64,000 bases of DNA from Saccharopolyspora rosea (GTDB lineage: Bacteria; Actinomycetota; Actinomycetes; Mycobacteriales; Pseudonocardiaceae). The stretch spans positions 1,054,001-1,118,000 of the forward strand of contig NZ_CP102826.1 of NCBI RefSeq assembly GCF_025643595.1. Reading direction: 5' to 3'. Below are positions 9,154 through 19,115 of the stretch, in pieces. Within the stretch, counting starts at the first letter, position 1. Each line of letters opens with the position of its first letter. Made by a program: the position numbers and the translations under genes. The notes under the pieces are model-generated. The model saw nothing but the letters and a program-made list of their open reading frames with translations. It was not told where the DNA came from and ran no database searches.

Positions 9154-9182
9154 GGGGTCGCGAGCGCGCCGCTCGCGACCCC
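9154..9182 (+). terminator. Hairpin with 12-bp perfect stem
   Basis: GGGGTCGCGAGC and GCTCGCGACCCC flank a five-base loop and are followed by GTTT. It ends the repeat-rich intergenic stretch ahead of the small gene at 9300. A terminator is the simplest reading, though no full T tract is present. Confidence 0.6.
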
Positions 9183-9299
9183 GTTTCGCGTTCTGCCGGG
9201 CGATTCGCCCGATGCGGCCGGATGATTCCGAACGCGGTGCACCCGGGTGCGAGGGGACAATCCCGGGGCAAGCCGTCCCTGGCGAGCCCGGAGGAACCC

Positions 9300-9485
9300 G
9301 TGACGCCGTACGCGCCGATCAGCACGACCCGAGTGATCGAGGCGATCGAGGCCGGTGGGCCGGAACGCCGCACCCGGCTCCGCGAGGTGTGGCCGGAGCT
9401 GGCCGACGCGCTCGCCGAGTTGTTGCGCGCCAACGCCCGCGAGGTTCCCGGGCAGTGGCGGGAGCGGCGGGGGCCGACGCGGTAG
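9300..9485 (+). CDS. Small hypothetical protein (61 aa)
   Basis: A short ORF starting GTG at 9300 with a good GGAGG just upstream; an earlier in-frame ATG at 9222 lacks a ribosome site. The product is helical and charged (TRVIEAIEAGGPERRTRLRE, then WPELADALAELLRANA). It has no signal peptide or membrane segment and I recognise no family. It lies 63 bp before the dienelactone hydrolase gene on the same strand. It could be real or fortuitous. Confidence 0.5.
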   Translation: MTPYAPISTTRVIEAIEAGGPERRTRLREVWPELADALAELLRANAREVPGQWRERRGPTR

Positions 9486-9548
9486 GTTGTTAGCGTGCCT
9501 AATCTGCTGGGCGCGTGAGATGGACCGACTTCGACGAGGGATGTCCTG

Positions 9549-10304
9549 ATGCCCGCAATTCCCCACGACGCGATGCTGGCCGAAACCGTGCACATCACCG
9601 GGCACGGCGGCGACGAGATCGAGGCGTACACGGCCCGGCCGATGGGACCGGGACCGTTCGGCGGTGTGGTGGTCATCCACCACATGCCCGGTTACGACGC
9701 GGCGACCAAGGAGATCACCCGCACGTTCGCCACCCTCGGCTACAACGCGATCTGCCCGAACCTCTACTCCCGCGAGGCCCCGGGCGCCGACCCGGACGAC
9801 GCGGCCGCCGCCGCCCGCGCGCAGGGCGGAGTCCCGGACGAGCGGCTGGTCGGCGACGTCGCCGGTGCGGCCCGCTACCTGCGCTCGTTGACCTCCGCCA
9901 ACGGCAAGGTCGGCGTGATCGGCTACTGCTCCGGTGGCCGCCAGGCGGTCCTGGCCGGGTGCAACCTCGACATCGACGCCGCGGTCGACTGCTACGGCGC
10001 GTTCGTCGTCGGCACCCCGCCGGTGGGCTTCCCGCTCCAGGTCTCGCCGCTGACCGACCAGCTGCCCCGGCTGCGCTGCCCACTGCTCGGCCTGTTCGGC
10101 GAGGAGGACTCCTACCCGTCGCCGGAGCAGGTCGCCGAGCTGGAGGGCATCCTGCGCGACCACGGCAAGGACTTCGAGTCGAAGATGTACTCCGACGCCG
10201 GGCACGCGTTCTTCGCCGTCGACCGGCCGAGCTACCGCCCGGAGGCCGCGCTGGACGGCTGGGCGCGCATCCGCCGGTTCTTCGGCGAGCACCTGGCGTC
10301 CTGA
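9549..10304 (+). CDS. Dienelactone hydrolase family protein
   Basis: A 251-residue alpha/beta hydrolase of the dienelactone hydrolase family. The nucleophile is a cysteine in GYCSGG (C127), with the acid in GEEDSYPS (near D187) and the histidine in AGHAFF (H219), in the family order and about the family length. Members hydrolyse dienelactone or related esters in ring-cleavage pathways, but many actinobacterial paralogues have unknown substrates. No other catabolic genes are nearby. The next gene, a DUF6295 protein, follows after 22 bp and is probably co-transcribed. Confidence 0.9.
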   Translation: MPAIPHDAMLAETVHITGHGGDEIEAYTARPMGPGPFGGVVVIHHMPGYDAATKEITRTFATLGYNAICPNLYSREAPGADPDDAAAAARAQGGVPDERLVGDVAGAARYLRSLTSANGKVGVIGYCSGGRQAVLAGCNLDIDAAVDCYGAFVVGTPPVGFPLQVSPLTDQLPRLRCPLLGLFGEEDSYPSPEQVAELEGILRDHGKDFESKMYSDAGHAFFAVDRPSYRPEAALDGWARIRRFFGEHLAS

Positions 10305-10326
10305 ACACCGAGCGAGGAGAACCGAC

Positions 10327-10590
10327 ATGTGCACGTACGCGACCGAGAAGATCGAGGTCACCGGTAGCGGCAAGGGTGCGGACGGCTGGTTCTCGGTGGA
10401 CCGGGCGACGGTCTACTTCGACCACCCGGTCCACGCCCCGGCCGAGCACACCCTCAACATCGACTTCCTCAACCCGGAGAAGGGCCCGTCCGCGCGCGTG
10501 GCGGTGGAGCTGACCGCCGCCTCCGCCCGGGAACTGGTCCAGGCGATCGAGAAGGCGCTCGCCTCGGCCCCGCCCGAACTGCGGGAGTGA
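10327..10590 (+). CDS. DUF6295 family protein (87 aa)
   Basis: A small soluble protein starting MCTYATEKIEVTGSGKG and containing WFSVDRATVYFDHP and HTLNIDFLNP, which fits the DUF6295 family found beside dienelactone hydrolase-like genes in actinobacteria. Function is unknown. The ATG at 10327 has GAGGAG upstream. The 22-bp gap to the hydrolase indicates an operon, suggesting an accessory role to that enzyme (inference). Confidence 0.75.
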   Translation: MCTYATEKIEVTGSGKGADGWFSVDRATVYFDHPVHAPAEHTLNIDFLNPEKGPSARVAVELTAASARELVQAIEKALASAPPELRE

Positions 10591-10595
10591 CGTGG

Positions 10596-10629
10596 CCGGT
10601 GGCGCGGCGGGCGCCCGTCGCGCCACCGG
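10596..10629. terminator. Hairpin between convergent genes
   Basis: An 11-bp perfect stem (CCGGTGGCGCG / CGCGCCACCGG) with a 12-base loop lies in the 40-bp gap between the DUF6295 gene and the convergent MFS gene. It can serve both strands, but there is no T tract. Confidence 0.55.
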
Positions 10630-10630
10630 G

Positions 10631-11830
10631 TCACCGGCGTCGGCGCGAGGAGTCGACGCACCACAGCAGCAGCCCGGCCACGCCGAAAGCCCCGCCCAGC
10701 GCGCACACCCCGGTCCAGCCCCAGCGGGGGAAGACCAGCGTCGACGACAGCCCGCTGCCGACCGCGCCGGCCAACATGTAGGCGGTCATGTACGCGGTGG
10801 TGATCCTGCTGTTCGCGCCCGGCCGCAACCGGTAGATCACGCTCTGGTTGGTGATGTGCGCGGCCTGCACGCCGAGGTCCATGGTGGCGACCCCGACGGC
10901 CAGCGCGACGACGCTCGTCGCGCCCGGCTGGAGCACCGCGAACGACAGCGCGACGACCGCGAACGCGGCTCCGGTCGTCGCCCGCGCGCGGCCCCCGTCG
11001 GCCAACCGGCCCGCGACCCGGGCCACCACCGCTCCGACCACGCCGATCAGCGCGAACCCGCCGATCGCGGCGTTGCTCCACGAGTACGGCGGGCGGGCGA
11101 GCAGGAATCCGGCGCTGGACCAGAACGCGCTGAACGCGGCGAACCCGGCCGCGCCCAGCGCCATCCGCATCCGCAGCACCGGCTCCTCGCGCACCAGCGT
11201 CAGCACCGAGGCGAGCAGCTCGGGGTACGGCAGCGCGGTGGTCGGCTCGATCCTGGGCAGCGCCACGTGGAGCAGCACACCCGTCAGCGCGGTCGCCGCG
11301 GCGCCGAGCGCGAACACCGCGCGCCACCCGGCGACCTCGGCGATCAGCCCGGCCGCGGTGCGGGACACCAGCACGCCGATCAGCAGGCCGCTCATCACCG
11401 TGCTGACCACCCTGCCCTGCTCGTGCGGGGCCGCCAGGTGCGCGGCGAACGGGATGAGGACCTGCGCGATCACCGACGACATCCCGACCACGACCGCGGA
11501 CACCGCGAGCACCGGCAGCGACGGTGCCGCGCTCAACCCGATCAGACCGGCCACGCACGCGGTGACCAGGACCGCGAGCAGCCGACGCCGCTCCACCAGG
11601 TCCCCCAGCGGCACCAGCGTAGCCAGGCCGAGCGCGAAGCCGATCTGGAACAGCGCCAGCACCACGCCGATCCGGCCCGCGGGCACGCCCATCCCATGGG
11701 CGAGCGCCTCCTCCAACGGCTGGGCGTAGTAGACGTTGGCGATGACCACACCGGTGGCCACCGACATCAACGCGACGGTGCCGCGCCCCGCCACACTCCG
11801 CGACGGCGTTCCGGTTCTCCCGGCCGACAA
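10631..11830 (-). CDS. MFS transporter
   Basis: A ~399-residue major facilitator protein with about 12 membrane helices, related to sugar-efflux/AraJ-like exporters. Evidence is ATGVVIANVYYAQPLEE in helix 1 and the cytoplasmic loop PLGDLVERRRLL after helix 2. TTG at 11830 was chosen because GGGGAGGAG lies eight bases upstream; an in-frame ATG at 11905 is an alternative without a ribosome site. The substrate is unknown. It is convergent with the hydrolase operon, and no regulator gene is adjacent. Confidence 0.85.
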   Translation of the reverse strand: MSAGRTGTPSRSVAGRGTVALMSVATGVVIANVYYAQPLEEALAHGMGVPAGRIGVVLALFQIGFALGLATLVPLGDLVERRRLLAVLVTACVAGLIGLSAAPSLPVLAVSAVVVGMSSVIAQVLIPFAAHLAAPHEQGRVVSTVMSGLLIGVLVSRTAAGLIAEVAGWRAVFALGAAATALTGVLLHVALPRIEPTTALPYPELLASVLTLVREEPVLRMRMALGAAGFAAFSAFWSSAGFLLARPPYSWSNAAIGGFALIGVVGAVVARVAGRLADGGRARATTGAAFAVVALSFAVLQPGATSVVALAVGVATMDLGVQAAHITNQSVIYRLRPGANSRITTAYMTAYMLAGAVGSGLSSTLVFPRWGWTGVCALGGAFGVAGLLLWCVDSSRRRR

Positions 11831-12298
11831 CTCGCGAACTCCTCCCCGCGCGGACGACGAATCCCCGGACGGCGGAACAGATCGCGCCGGTCCGGCCGAA
11901 TGCATCCGCGCGTCCGGAAGGGGAAGCGGTGTTGGCCCCCAGAACCCACCGCGAAACGCCGATCTCCGCGCCGCGGTCGGCCCGAAGCTACGTTCCCGAC
12001 TCGCCGCCGGGCAACCGGAATTCCCGGCTTCGAGCGGCGCCCGAGCCGTTGTCGGGGCCAGCGGCGGCGCACCGTGATCCGCTCGGAGCAACGCGGCGGA
12101 AAACGCGGTGCCGCAATTCCACGCCGCGGGATCGGCGTTGCGGAAAGGATCGCGGCACGCGGTCCGCGCGTTCGAGGCCATCGCGGATCCGCTGAAAGGT
12201 CGTCCGCGAGGTGTGGATGAATCGTTTTTCCCCGACGGGCGGCGAAGTGGCGGTCGATCTTTCCGGATCAACCGCCACGCCGTTCACCAGCGGTTTCG
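11831..12298. other. Intergenic region between MFS gene and tRNA-Arg
   Basis: About 470 bp with several short overlapping frames, none with a family match, ribosome site and codon bias together. It includes a T run at 12221-12231. I see no RNA gene, repeat or attachment-site signature other than the tRNA that follows. Confidence 0.4.
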
Positions 12299-12372
12299 CG
12301 CCCCCAGCAGGACTCGAACCTGCGACCTAAGGATTAGAAGTCCTTTGCTCTGTCCAGCTGAGCTATGGGGGC
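12299..12372 (-). tRNA. tRNA-Arg (anticodon UCU)
   Basis: Read on the minus strand it folds as a cloverleaf. The acceptor GCCCCCA pairs with TGGGGGC, the D arm begins TAGCTCAGCTGG, the anticodon stem AAGGA/TCCTT encloses loop CTTCTAA (anticodon TCT), and the T arm contains GGTTCGAGTCC. The discriminator is G and CCA is not encoded. It decodes AGA, a rare codon in GC-rich genomes. tRNA-Arg genes are common integration sites, but no integrase or att repeat is visible here. Confidence 0.97.
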
Positions 12373-12493
12373 TTTCGCTGTTCCGCTCCAGCTGCAGGAA
12401 GCAGGGTAGCGGTCCGTGTCGACGGGTGTTGGACCGACGCCGCAGGAAGTTGTCGACCCGGTACCGAACGGCAAGCGGATCGACAGGTAACGC

Positions 12494-13066
12494 TCAGCCC
12501 GGCGGGAGGCGGTGCAGGGCGGCTTCGGTGAGCCGGTACAGCGCGTCGGTGGTGTCCGCGGCGGAACTGCCCTGCGCGGACAGCAGGGTGAGCAGGGTGC
12601 GGTCGTCGCGGATCGCCGTGGTGGCCGTGCAGGTCTGGTGGGTGTCGACGAGTTCGCAGTACAGCCAGGTCGAGTGGCCGTCGACGGAGACCGGCAGGCC
12701 CCGGGGCTGCCGGGCGGCGGCCGTGCGGTACGGACCGCCGAAGCCCGCGCCCGCCGCGTTGGCGGGAGCCGAGGCGAGCGGGTGCGTGCAGGTGTCCGGG
12801 GTCGGGTCGTGCGGCAGCGGACCGCCCGCCGCGCCGCCCAGCGGCGCCAGGTCCTCCGGGGCCAGCAGACCGCACGGGTCGATGCCGTCGACCCGGCGGG
12901 GCACCGGGATGTCCGCGGACGGGGTCGGCGTCGACCGCGGCTGCGGCTCGTCCTGGAACCCCGCCGCCGGGACCGGTCGGCCGGCGACCGGCGCCGCGCA
13001 CCCGGTCAGCGCCGCCAGCAGGAACGCGGACAGCACGACGAACGGTCGACGACGGAGGGTGTTCAC
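12494..13066 (-). CDS. DUF3558 family lipoprotein
   Basis: A 190-residue predicted lipoprotein: signal peptide with lipobox ALTGC (C23), a Pro/Thr-rich spacer, then a globular domain beginning DPCGLLAPEDLAPLG with paired cysteines, typical of DUF3558. Members are surface lipoproteins of Mycobacteriales/Pseudonocardiales with unknown function. GTG 13066 puts the signal sequence right at the N-terminus; the upstream in-frame extension lacks a ribosome site. It is divergent from the CopD-CtaG gene, with a 94-bp gap between the starts. Confidence 0.85.
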   Translation of the reverse strand: MNTLRRRPFVVLSAFLLAALTGCAAPVAGRPVPAAGFQDEPQPRSTPTPSADIPVPRRVDGIDPCGLLAPEDLAPLGGAAGGPLPHDPTPDTCTHPLASAPANAAGAGFGGPYRTAAARQPRGLPVSVDGHSTWLYCELVDTHQTCTATTAIRDDRTLLTLLSAQGSSAADTTDALYRLTEAALHRLPPG

Positions 13067-13148
13067 AGCGATCACCGTAGCCGGGACGAGTGCGGCGAAC
13101 CACGCGCGCCGATCACCCTCCTCCCGGTGGTGGCGGCGCACCGCCGGT

Positions 13149-13154
13149 TACGCT
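13149..13154 (+). promoter_or_regulatory. Candidate -10 box of a leaderless promoter (CopD-CtaG gene)
   Basis: TACGCT lies six bases before the GTG at 13161 and there is no Shine-Dalgarno, the arrangement expected when transcription starts at or next to the start codon. Confidence 0.5.
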
Positions 13155-13160
13155 CGGTGC

Positions 13161-15182
13161 GTGCCCTCCGAGACCGTCCGCGAACCGGCGCGGGACCGGC
13201 GTACCACCTCCACCACCGTGGGCGTCCTGGTCGTCACCGCGGGTGTGCTGGCCGCGTTGATCGCCGCCGCGTTGACCGCGCTGTCCGCCAGCGGTTCCTA
13301 CGCCGTCTACGGTCTGCCCGACCCGGGGCCCGTGACGCACTACGGCCTGCCGGTGGTGCGGGTGATCGCCGAATCGGGCGCCGTGGTGTGCATCGGGTCG
13401 CTGCTGCTGGCGGCCTTCGGCATCCCGGCGAAGCGGTCCGGGGCGCTGGCCGCCGACGGCTACGCCGCGGTGCGCGCGGCGGGCTGGGCCGCCGCGGTGT
13501 GGTGCGTGGGCGCCGCGCTCGTCGTGCCGTTCACCGCCGCCGACGCGACCGGCAAGCCGGTGCACGACGTGCTCAGCACGGACGTGCTGTTCGGGCTGAT
13601 CGACGCGCTGGAGGAACCCAAGGCGTGGGCGTTGACCGCGCTGGTCGCCTTCGTGCTCGCGCTCGCGTGCCGCGTGGTGCTGTCGTGGGGCTGGGCCGTG
13701 GTGCTGTTCGGCCTGGGGCTGGCCGGGCTGTTCCCGGTGATCGCGACCGGCCACTCGGCGGCCGGCGGCGCGCACGACATCGCCACCAACAGCCTGCTGT
13801 ACCACCTGTTCGGCGCGGCGCTGTGGGTCGGCGGCCTGATCGCGCTGCTCGCCCACGCGGCCCGCGGTGGCTCGTGGTTGGCGCTGGTCACCCGCAGGTT
13901 CTCCGCCGTCGCGCTGGTGTGCTGGATCGCGATGGCGCTGTCCGGGGTCACCAACGCGCTCGTGCGGATGGCGCCGGGGCAGCTGTTCGGCACGACCTAC
14001 GGCGCGCTGGTCGCGCTCAAGATCGCCGGACTGGTGGTGCTCGGCGTGTTCGGCTTCCTCCAGCGGCGCCGCGCCGTGGACCGCCTTGAGGGCGGTGCCG
14101 GCCGGGCGGAACTGCTGCGTCTCGGCGCGGTCGAGGCGCTGGTCATGTTCGCCACGATCGGCGTCGCCGTGGCGCTCGGGCGGACCCCGCCGCCAGCCGA
14201 GCTCGGCCCCGTGCCGGGACGCACCGAGCTGCTGATCGGCTACCCGCTGGACGGGCCGCCGACCGCGGCGCGACTGCTGTTCGACGTCCGGTTCGACCTG
14301 GTCTACGGCACCCTCGCGATCGTGCTGGCCGCGCTGTACGCGTGGGGCGTTCGGCGGCTGCGGGTGCGCGGCGACCGCTGGCCGGTCGGGCGGACGGTGA
14401 GCTGGCTGCTCGGCTGCCTGACGATCCTGGTCGCGACCTCCTCGGGCGTGGGCCGGTACGCCCCGGCGGTGTTCAGCGTGCACATGGGCCAGCACATGCT
14501 GCTGTCCATGCTGGCGCCGGTGTTCCTGGTGCTCGGCGGGCCGACCTCGCTGGCGCTGCGGGTGTTCAAGCCCGCCTCGAAGGGGCAGCCGGCGGGGCCG
14601 CGGGAATGGTTGCTGGCGCTGGTGAACTCGCCGGTCTCGCGCGTGCTGACGCATCCCGTGGTCGCGCTGGCGCTGTTCGTCGGCTCCTTCTACCTGCTGT
14701 ACTTCTCCGGGCTGTTCGACGTCGCGCTGACCCAGCACTGGGCGCACCTGGCGATGAACGCGCACTTCCTGCTGGTCGGCTACGTCTTCTACTGGCCGGT
14801 GATCGGCATCGACCCGGCGCCGCGGCGGCTGCCGCCGATCGGCAAGGTCGGCATGGTGTTCGCGTCCATGCCGTTCCACGCGTTCTTCGGCATCGCGCTG
14901 ATGATGTCGGCGACCGTCATCGGCTCGGACTTCTACCGCAGCCTGGACCTGCCGTGGCTGACCGATCTGCTCGGCGACCAGCGGCTCGGCGGCGGTCTGG
15001 CGTGGGCGTCCGGGGAGATCCCGCTCGTCGTGGTCATGCTGGCGCTGCTGGTCCAGTGGTCCCGCGCGGACTCCCGGCAGGCGCGGCGCATCGACCGCAA
15101 GGCCGACGCCGACGGTGGCGCCGAGCTGGCCGCGTACAACGAGATGCTGCGGCAACTGGCCGAGGACGACCGCGGTCGGTGA
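13161..15182 (+). CDS. CopD - CtaG fusion: copper resistance D / cytochrome c oxidase assembly membrane protein
   Basis: A 673-residue polytopic membrane protein. The N-terminal half (about residues 1-360) has the CopD layout with a helix containing YHLFGAALWVGGL and a later TNALVRM segment. The C-terminal half (about 375-660) matches the caa3_CtaG cytochrome oxidase assembly family, with SVHMGQHMLLSMLAPVFLVL and a HWAHLAMNAHFLLVGYVFYW region whose histidines could bind copper. This fusion is frequent in actinobacteria. The likely role is copper handling for the oxidase CuB site at the membrane. GTG 13161 appears leaderless. The ettA gene follows after 64 bp. Confidence 0.88.
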   Translation: MPSETVREPARDRRTTSTTVGVLVVTAGVLAALIAAALTALSASGSYAVYGLPDPGPVTHYGLPVVRVIAESGAVVCIGSLLLAAFGIPAKRSGALAADGYAAVRAAGWAAAVWCVGAALVVPFTAADATGKPVHDVLSTDVLFGLIDALEEPKAWALTALVAFVLALACRVVLSWGWAVVLFGLGLAGLFPVIATGHSAAGGAHDIATNSLLYHLFGAALWVGGLIALLAHAARGGSWLALVTRRFSAVALVCWIAMALSGVTNALVRMAPGQLFGTTYGALVALKIAGLVVLGVFGFLQRRRAVDRLEGGAGRAELLRLGAVEALVMFATIGVAVALGRTPPPAELGPVPGRTELLIGYPLDGPPTAARLLFDVRFDLVYGTLAIVLAALYAWGVRRLRVRGDRWPVGRTVSWLLGCLTILVATSSGVGRYAPAVFSVHMGQHMLLSMLAPVFLVLGGPTSLALRVFKPASKGQPAGPREWLLALVNSPVSRVLTHPVVALALFVGSFYLLYFSGLFDVALTQHWAHLAMNAHFLLVGYVFYWPVIGIDPAPRRLPPIGKVGMVFASMPFHAFFGIALMMSATVIGSDFYRSLDLPWLTDLLGDQRLGGGLAWASGEIPLVVVMLALLVQWSRADSRQARRIDRKADADGGAELAAYNEMLRQLAEDDRGR

Positions 15183-15233
15183 GGCCCGGCGCGGATTCGG
15201 CCGACCGCTGCACGGGTCGACACCGGGCGCAAC

Positions 15234-15239
15234 TACGAT
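15234..15239 (+). promoter_or_regulatory. Candidate -10 box of leaderless ettA promoter
   Basis: TACGAT ends seven bases before the ATG at 15247 and no ribosome-binding sequence is present, consistent with a leaderless mRNA. Confidence 0.55.
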
Positions 15240-15246
15240 TCAGGGC

Positions 15247-16923
<1,677 letters not shown>

Positions 16924-16934
16924 ACGGAGGCGCC

Positions 16935-18971
16935 TTGGCGAGCGTGCAGGGTTCTCACCGCACCGGCTCGGCGCACGGACTTCTCGAACCCGCCAGGCAG
17001 ATGCGCTGGCGGGTTCCCGAAGTCGCGCTGGTGCTCAGCGATCGCGCCGTCGCGCTCGCCAGGGGCAGCGGTGACCGGTCCACCCGGTTGCGGGCCGAGG
17101 CGCTCGCGCTGTTCGCGGCGAACCGGCTCGGCCGGGGCGTGGCGGCCACCGGCCGCGCACTCGCCGCGCTGCGCGACGCCGAGTCCGCCGGGGAGGCCGA
17201 CGTGCTGGCCGAGCTGCGGGTCGAACTCGCGTGGTGCGCGCGCGGCTCGGGCAGCAACGACGTCGCGCTGCGGGTGCTCGACCCGGTGCTGCGGCTCCAG
17301 CGGGTCGACCCCGAGCTGCGCGCGCACGCGCTGCTCGCGCTCGCCGCGTCGCTGCCCGCCTGCACCCGCGGGCAGGAGCGCACCGATGCGATCGACGAGG
17401 CCGAGCGCCTGTACGCGGGCAGCGACCTCGGACGTGACCTCGCGCGGCTGCTGCGCGCCCGGGTCTGCGCCGCGCGGGCCGGGCACCACCGGCGGCGGGG
17501 CGATTTCGCCGCCGCCGTCGACGCGGCCGGCGCGGGGATCGCGTTGCTCGGTGAGCTGGGCGATCCGGCCGCCGACAGCGGCGAGGTCCGGGCGTCGCTG
17601 GCGTTGGAGCGCGGCCTCGCGCTGTTGGAGCTGGGACGCCGCGACGAGGCCGTGCAGGAGTCCGCGGCGCTGCTCGCCCAGCCGGTCCGCGCCGCCGCGG
17701 CCGGGCCGGTCGGCTGGCTGAGCCTGGCCATGGCGACCCGCGTGCACGCCCCGGAAGGGGCGTACGCGACGGCGTTGCGGCTGCTCAACGACACCGTCGC
17801 GGTCTCCGAGCGGCACCGGCTCGACTGCCTGCTGGCCGAGACGGCGAACTCGCTGTCCCAGTTCCTGGAACGCAGCGAGGAGTTCTCCGCGGCGTTGCGC
17901 GCGTTGCGCACCGCCTACGCGGCGGACCGCCGGTGGCGGACCGAGGTGCAGGCGGCGCGGCTGCGACTGCTCGAAGCGTTCCCCGGGGTGGAGACCCGCG
18001 TCACCGCCACCCCGCCGCCGCTCGTCGAGCAACCCGCGGAACCGGCGCGGAGCGCGTCCCCGCCCGCGGCGGAGCCGGAACCGGAGCTGCCCGCCGAGCC
18101 GGCGCCGAGCGTGGAGCACCCGGTCGTCGCCGAACCGGCGGTCGCCGAGGCCGAGGAACTCCTGGCCGGGACCGGCGACGTGCGCGACGCCGCGCGGCGG
18201 CTGATGGAGACCCTCACCGGGCGGGCCGCCCAGGCGCGCCAGCAGGCGATGCCCGAACCGCGCGAACCGGAACCCCCGTCGACGGCGCCCGAGCCGCAGG
18301 CGGCGCCGCGGCAACCATCCGGTCCGGACGCCGACGTGACCGCGGTCCTGCCGGTCCTGTCGCTGTCGGAACCGCCCGAGGACCCGCCGGTGGACGTCTG
18401 GCCGAGCGATGACCAGGCGGCGGAGCCGGCCGAACCGGAGGAGGAGCCGACCGGCCGCCGGTCGCGCGGCCGGTCGCTGGACGAGATCCGCGCCAGCTTG
18501 CGGCTCGGCGAGCAGTCCCCGTCCGGCAGGCGCCGCGCGCGCCGCGCCGAGGAGGCCGACGGGACCGCGCCCACCCCGGCGGCCGAGGTGCTGGCCCGCC
18601 ACCTCAACGGCTGGGCGCCGCGGCAGGAGGCCGTCGAGGAACCGCCCCAGGGGGCCGTCGAGGAACCGCCGCCGGAGTCCCCGGCGCCACCCGAGCCCCG
18701 GGAGTCCCAGCAGGACGACCAACCGGCCGTCGCGGCGGACAAGATCGGCCTCGCCGATCTGCTCACCGAGGCGCTGATGGCCTACGAGACCGGTCGGCGC
18801 GGCCAGAACGCGGAGGCGCCAGCCGGGCGGCACAGCGAGGCGCGGGCGTCCGGCCCGACCGGGTTTTCCCGTTCTTCCCGCACCACCTCACCGTCCACAT
18901 CGGACATCTCCGGTGCGGCGCGGCACCGCCGCCCGGCCATGGGCTCGGGACCGGCGAATCCGCAGCTGTGA
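16935..18971 (+). CDS. TPR-like helical repeat protein with disordered acidic/proline-rich C-terminus
   Basis: A ~678-residue protein. Residues ~1-350 form Ala/Leu/Arg-rich helical hairpins resembling degenerate tetratricopeptide repeats, for example LALERGLALLELGRRDEAVQ. Residues ~355-600 are a low-complexity Pro/Glu/Ala region, with a conserved-looking RSRGRSLDEIRASLRLGE segment near 515. The tail is Ser/Arg-rich. No catalytic motif is seen. TTG 16935 has GGAGG four bases upstream; GTG 16944 is an alternative. It directly follows ettA on the same strand and probably shares its transcript. A scaffold or regulatory role is a guess. Confidence 0.7.
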   Translation: MASVQGSHRTGSAHGLLEPARQMRWRVPEVALVLSDRAVALARGSGDRSTRLRAEALALFAANRLGRGVAATGRALAALRDAESAGEADVLAELRVELAWCARGSGSNDVALRVLDPVLRLQRVDPELRAHALLALAASLPACTRGQERTDAIDEAERLYAGSDLGRDLARLLRARVCAARAGHHRRRGDFAAAVDAAGAGIALLGELGDPAADSGEVRASLALERGLALLELGRRDEAVQESAALLAQPVRAAAAGPVGWLSLAMATRVHAPEGAYATALRLLNDTVAVSERHRLDCLLAETANSLSQFLERSEEFSAALRALRTAYAADRRWRTEVQAARLRLLEAFPGVETRVTATPPPLVEQPAEPARSASPPAAEPEPELPAEPAPSVEHPVVAEPAVAEAEELLAGTGDVRDAARRLMETLTGRAAQARQQAMPEPREPEPPSTAPEPQAAPRQPSGPDADVTAVLPVLSLSEPPEDPPVDVWPSDDQAAEPAEPEEEPTGRRSRGRSLDEIRASLRLGEQSPSGRRRARRAEEADGTAPTPAAEVLARHLNGWAPRQEAVEEPPQGAVEEPPPESPAPPEPRESQQDDQPAVAADKIGLADLLTEALMAYETGRRGQNAEAPAGRHSEARASGPTGFSRSSRTTSPSTSDISGAARHRRPAMGSGPANPQL

Positions 18972-19115
18972 CGGCTGTGGCGATTGTGTTACTTGTTTGT
19001 TCCCAAGCTCACGACTGGACGGTCACCTCCCTGTGGCAGTGAGGTGTGCTGGCAGGCTTAAGGTGGAACTCGTGTTGGCACAACGAGGTGCCGTCAAGCG
19101 TGGAGCTGCCTGAAG

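Larger units (their letters stand above)
8563..9299 (+). repeat. Repeat-rich intergenic stretch with duplicated elements
   Basis: 737 bp with no supported gene. It contains two short related units starting GAGAGCCCGTCTTCGAAC (8561) and AGAGCCTGTCTTCGAAC (8628), each ending in GGTGGCGGAACCTCAG or a near copy. It also contains two ~150-bp copies (8700-8865 and 8936-9097, about 236 bp apart) of an element opening with a conserved stem-loop and continuing CTGAGAACC(C/T)GCGGCGGTG. The end holds an intrinsic-terminator-like hairpin (9154-9182). Confidence 0.75.

Noticed and set aside
9484-9504. Possible iron box (TAGG...CCTA) before the dienelactone hydrolase
   Set aside because: The spacing between TAGG and CCTA is two bases too long for the IdeR/DmdR consensus and the flanks do not match.
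12299-12372. tRNA-Arg as an integration site of a mobile element
   Set aside because: No integrase, no duplicated tRNA 3' end and no excision genes are visible on either side.
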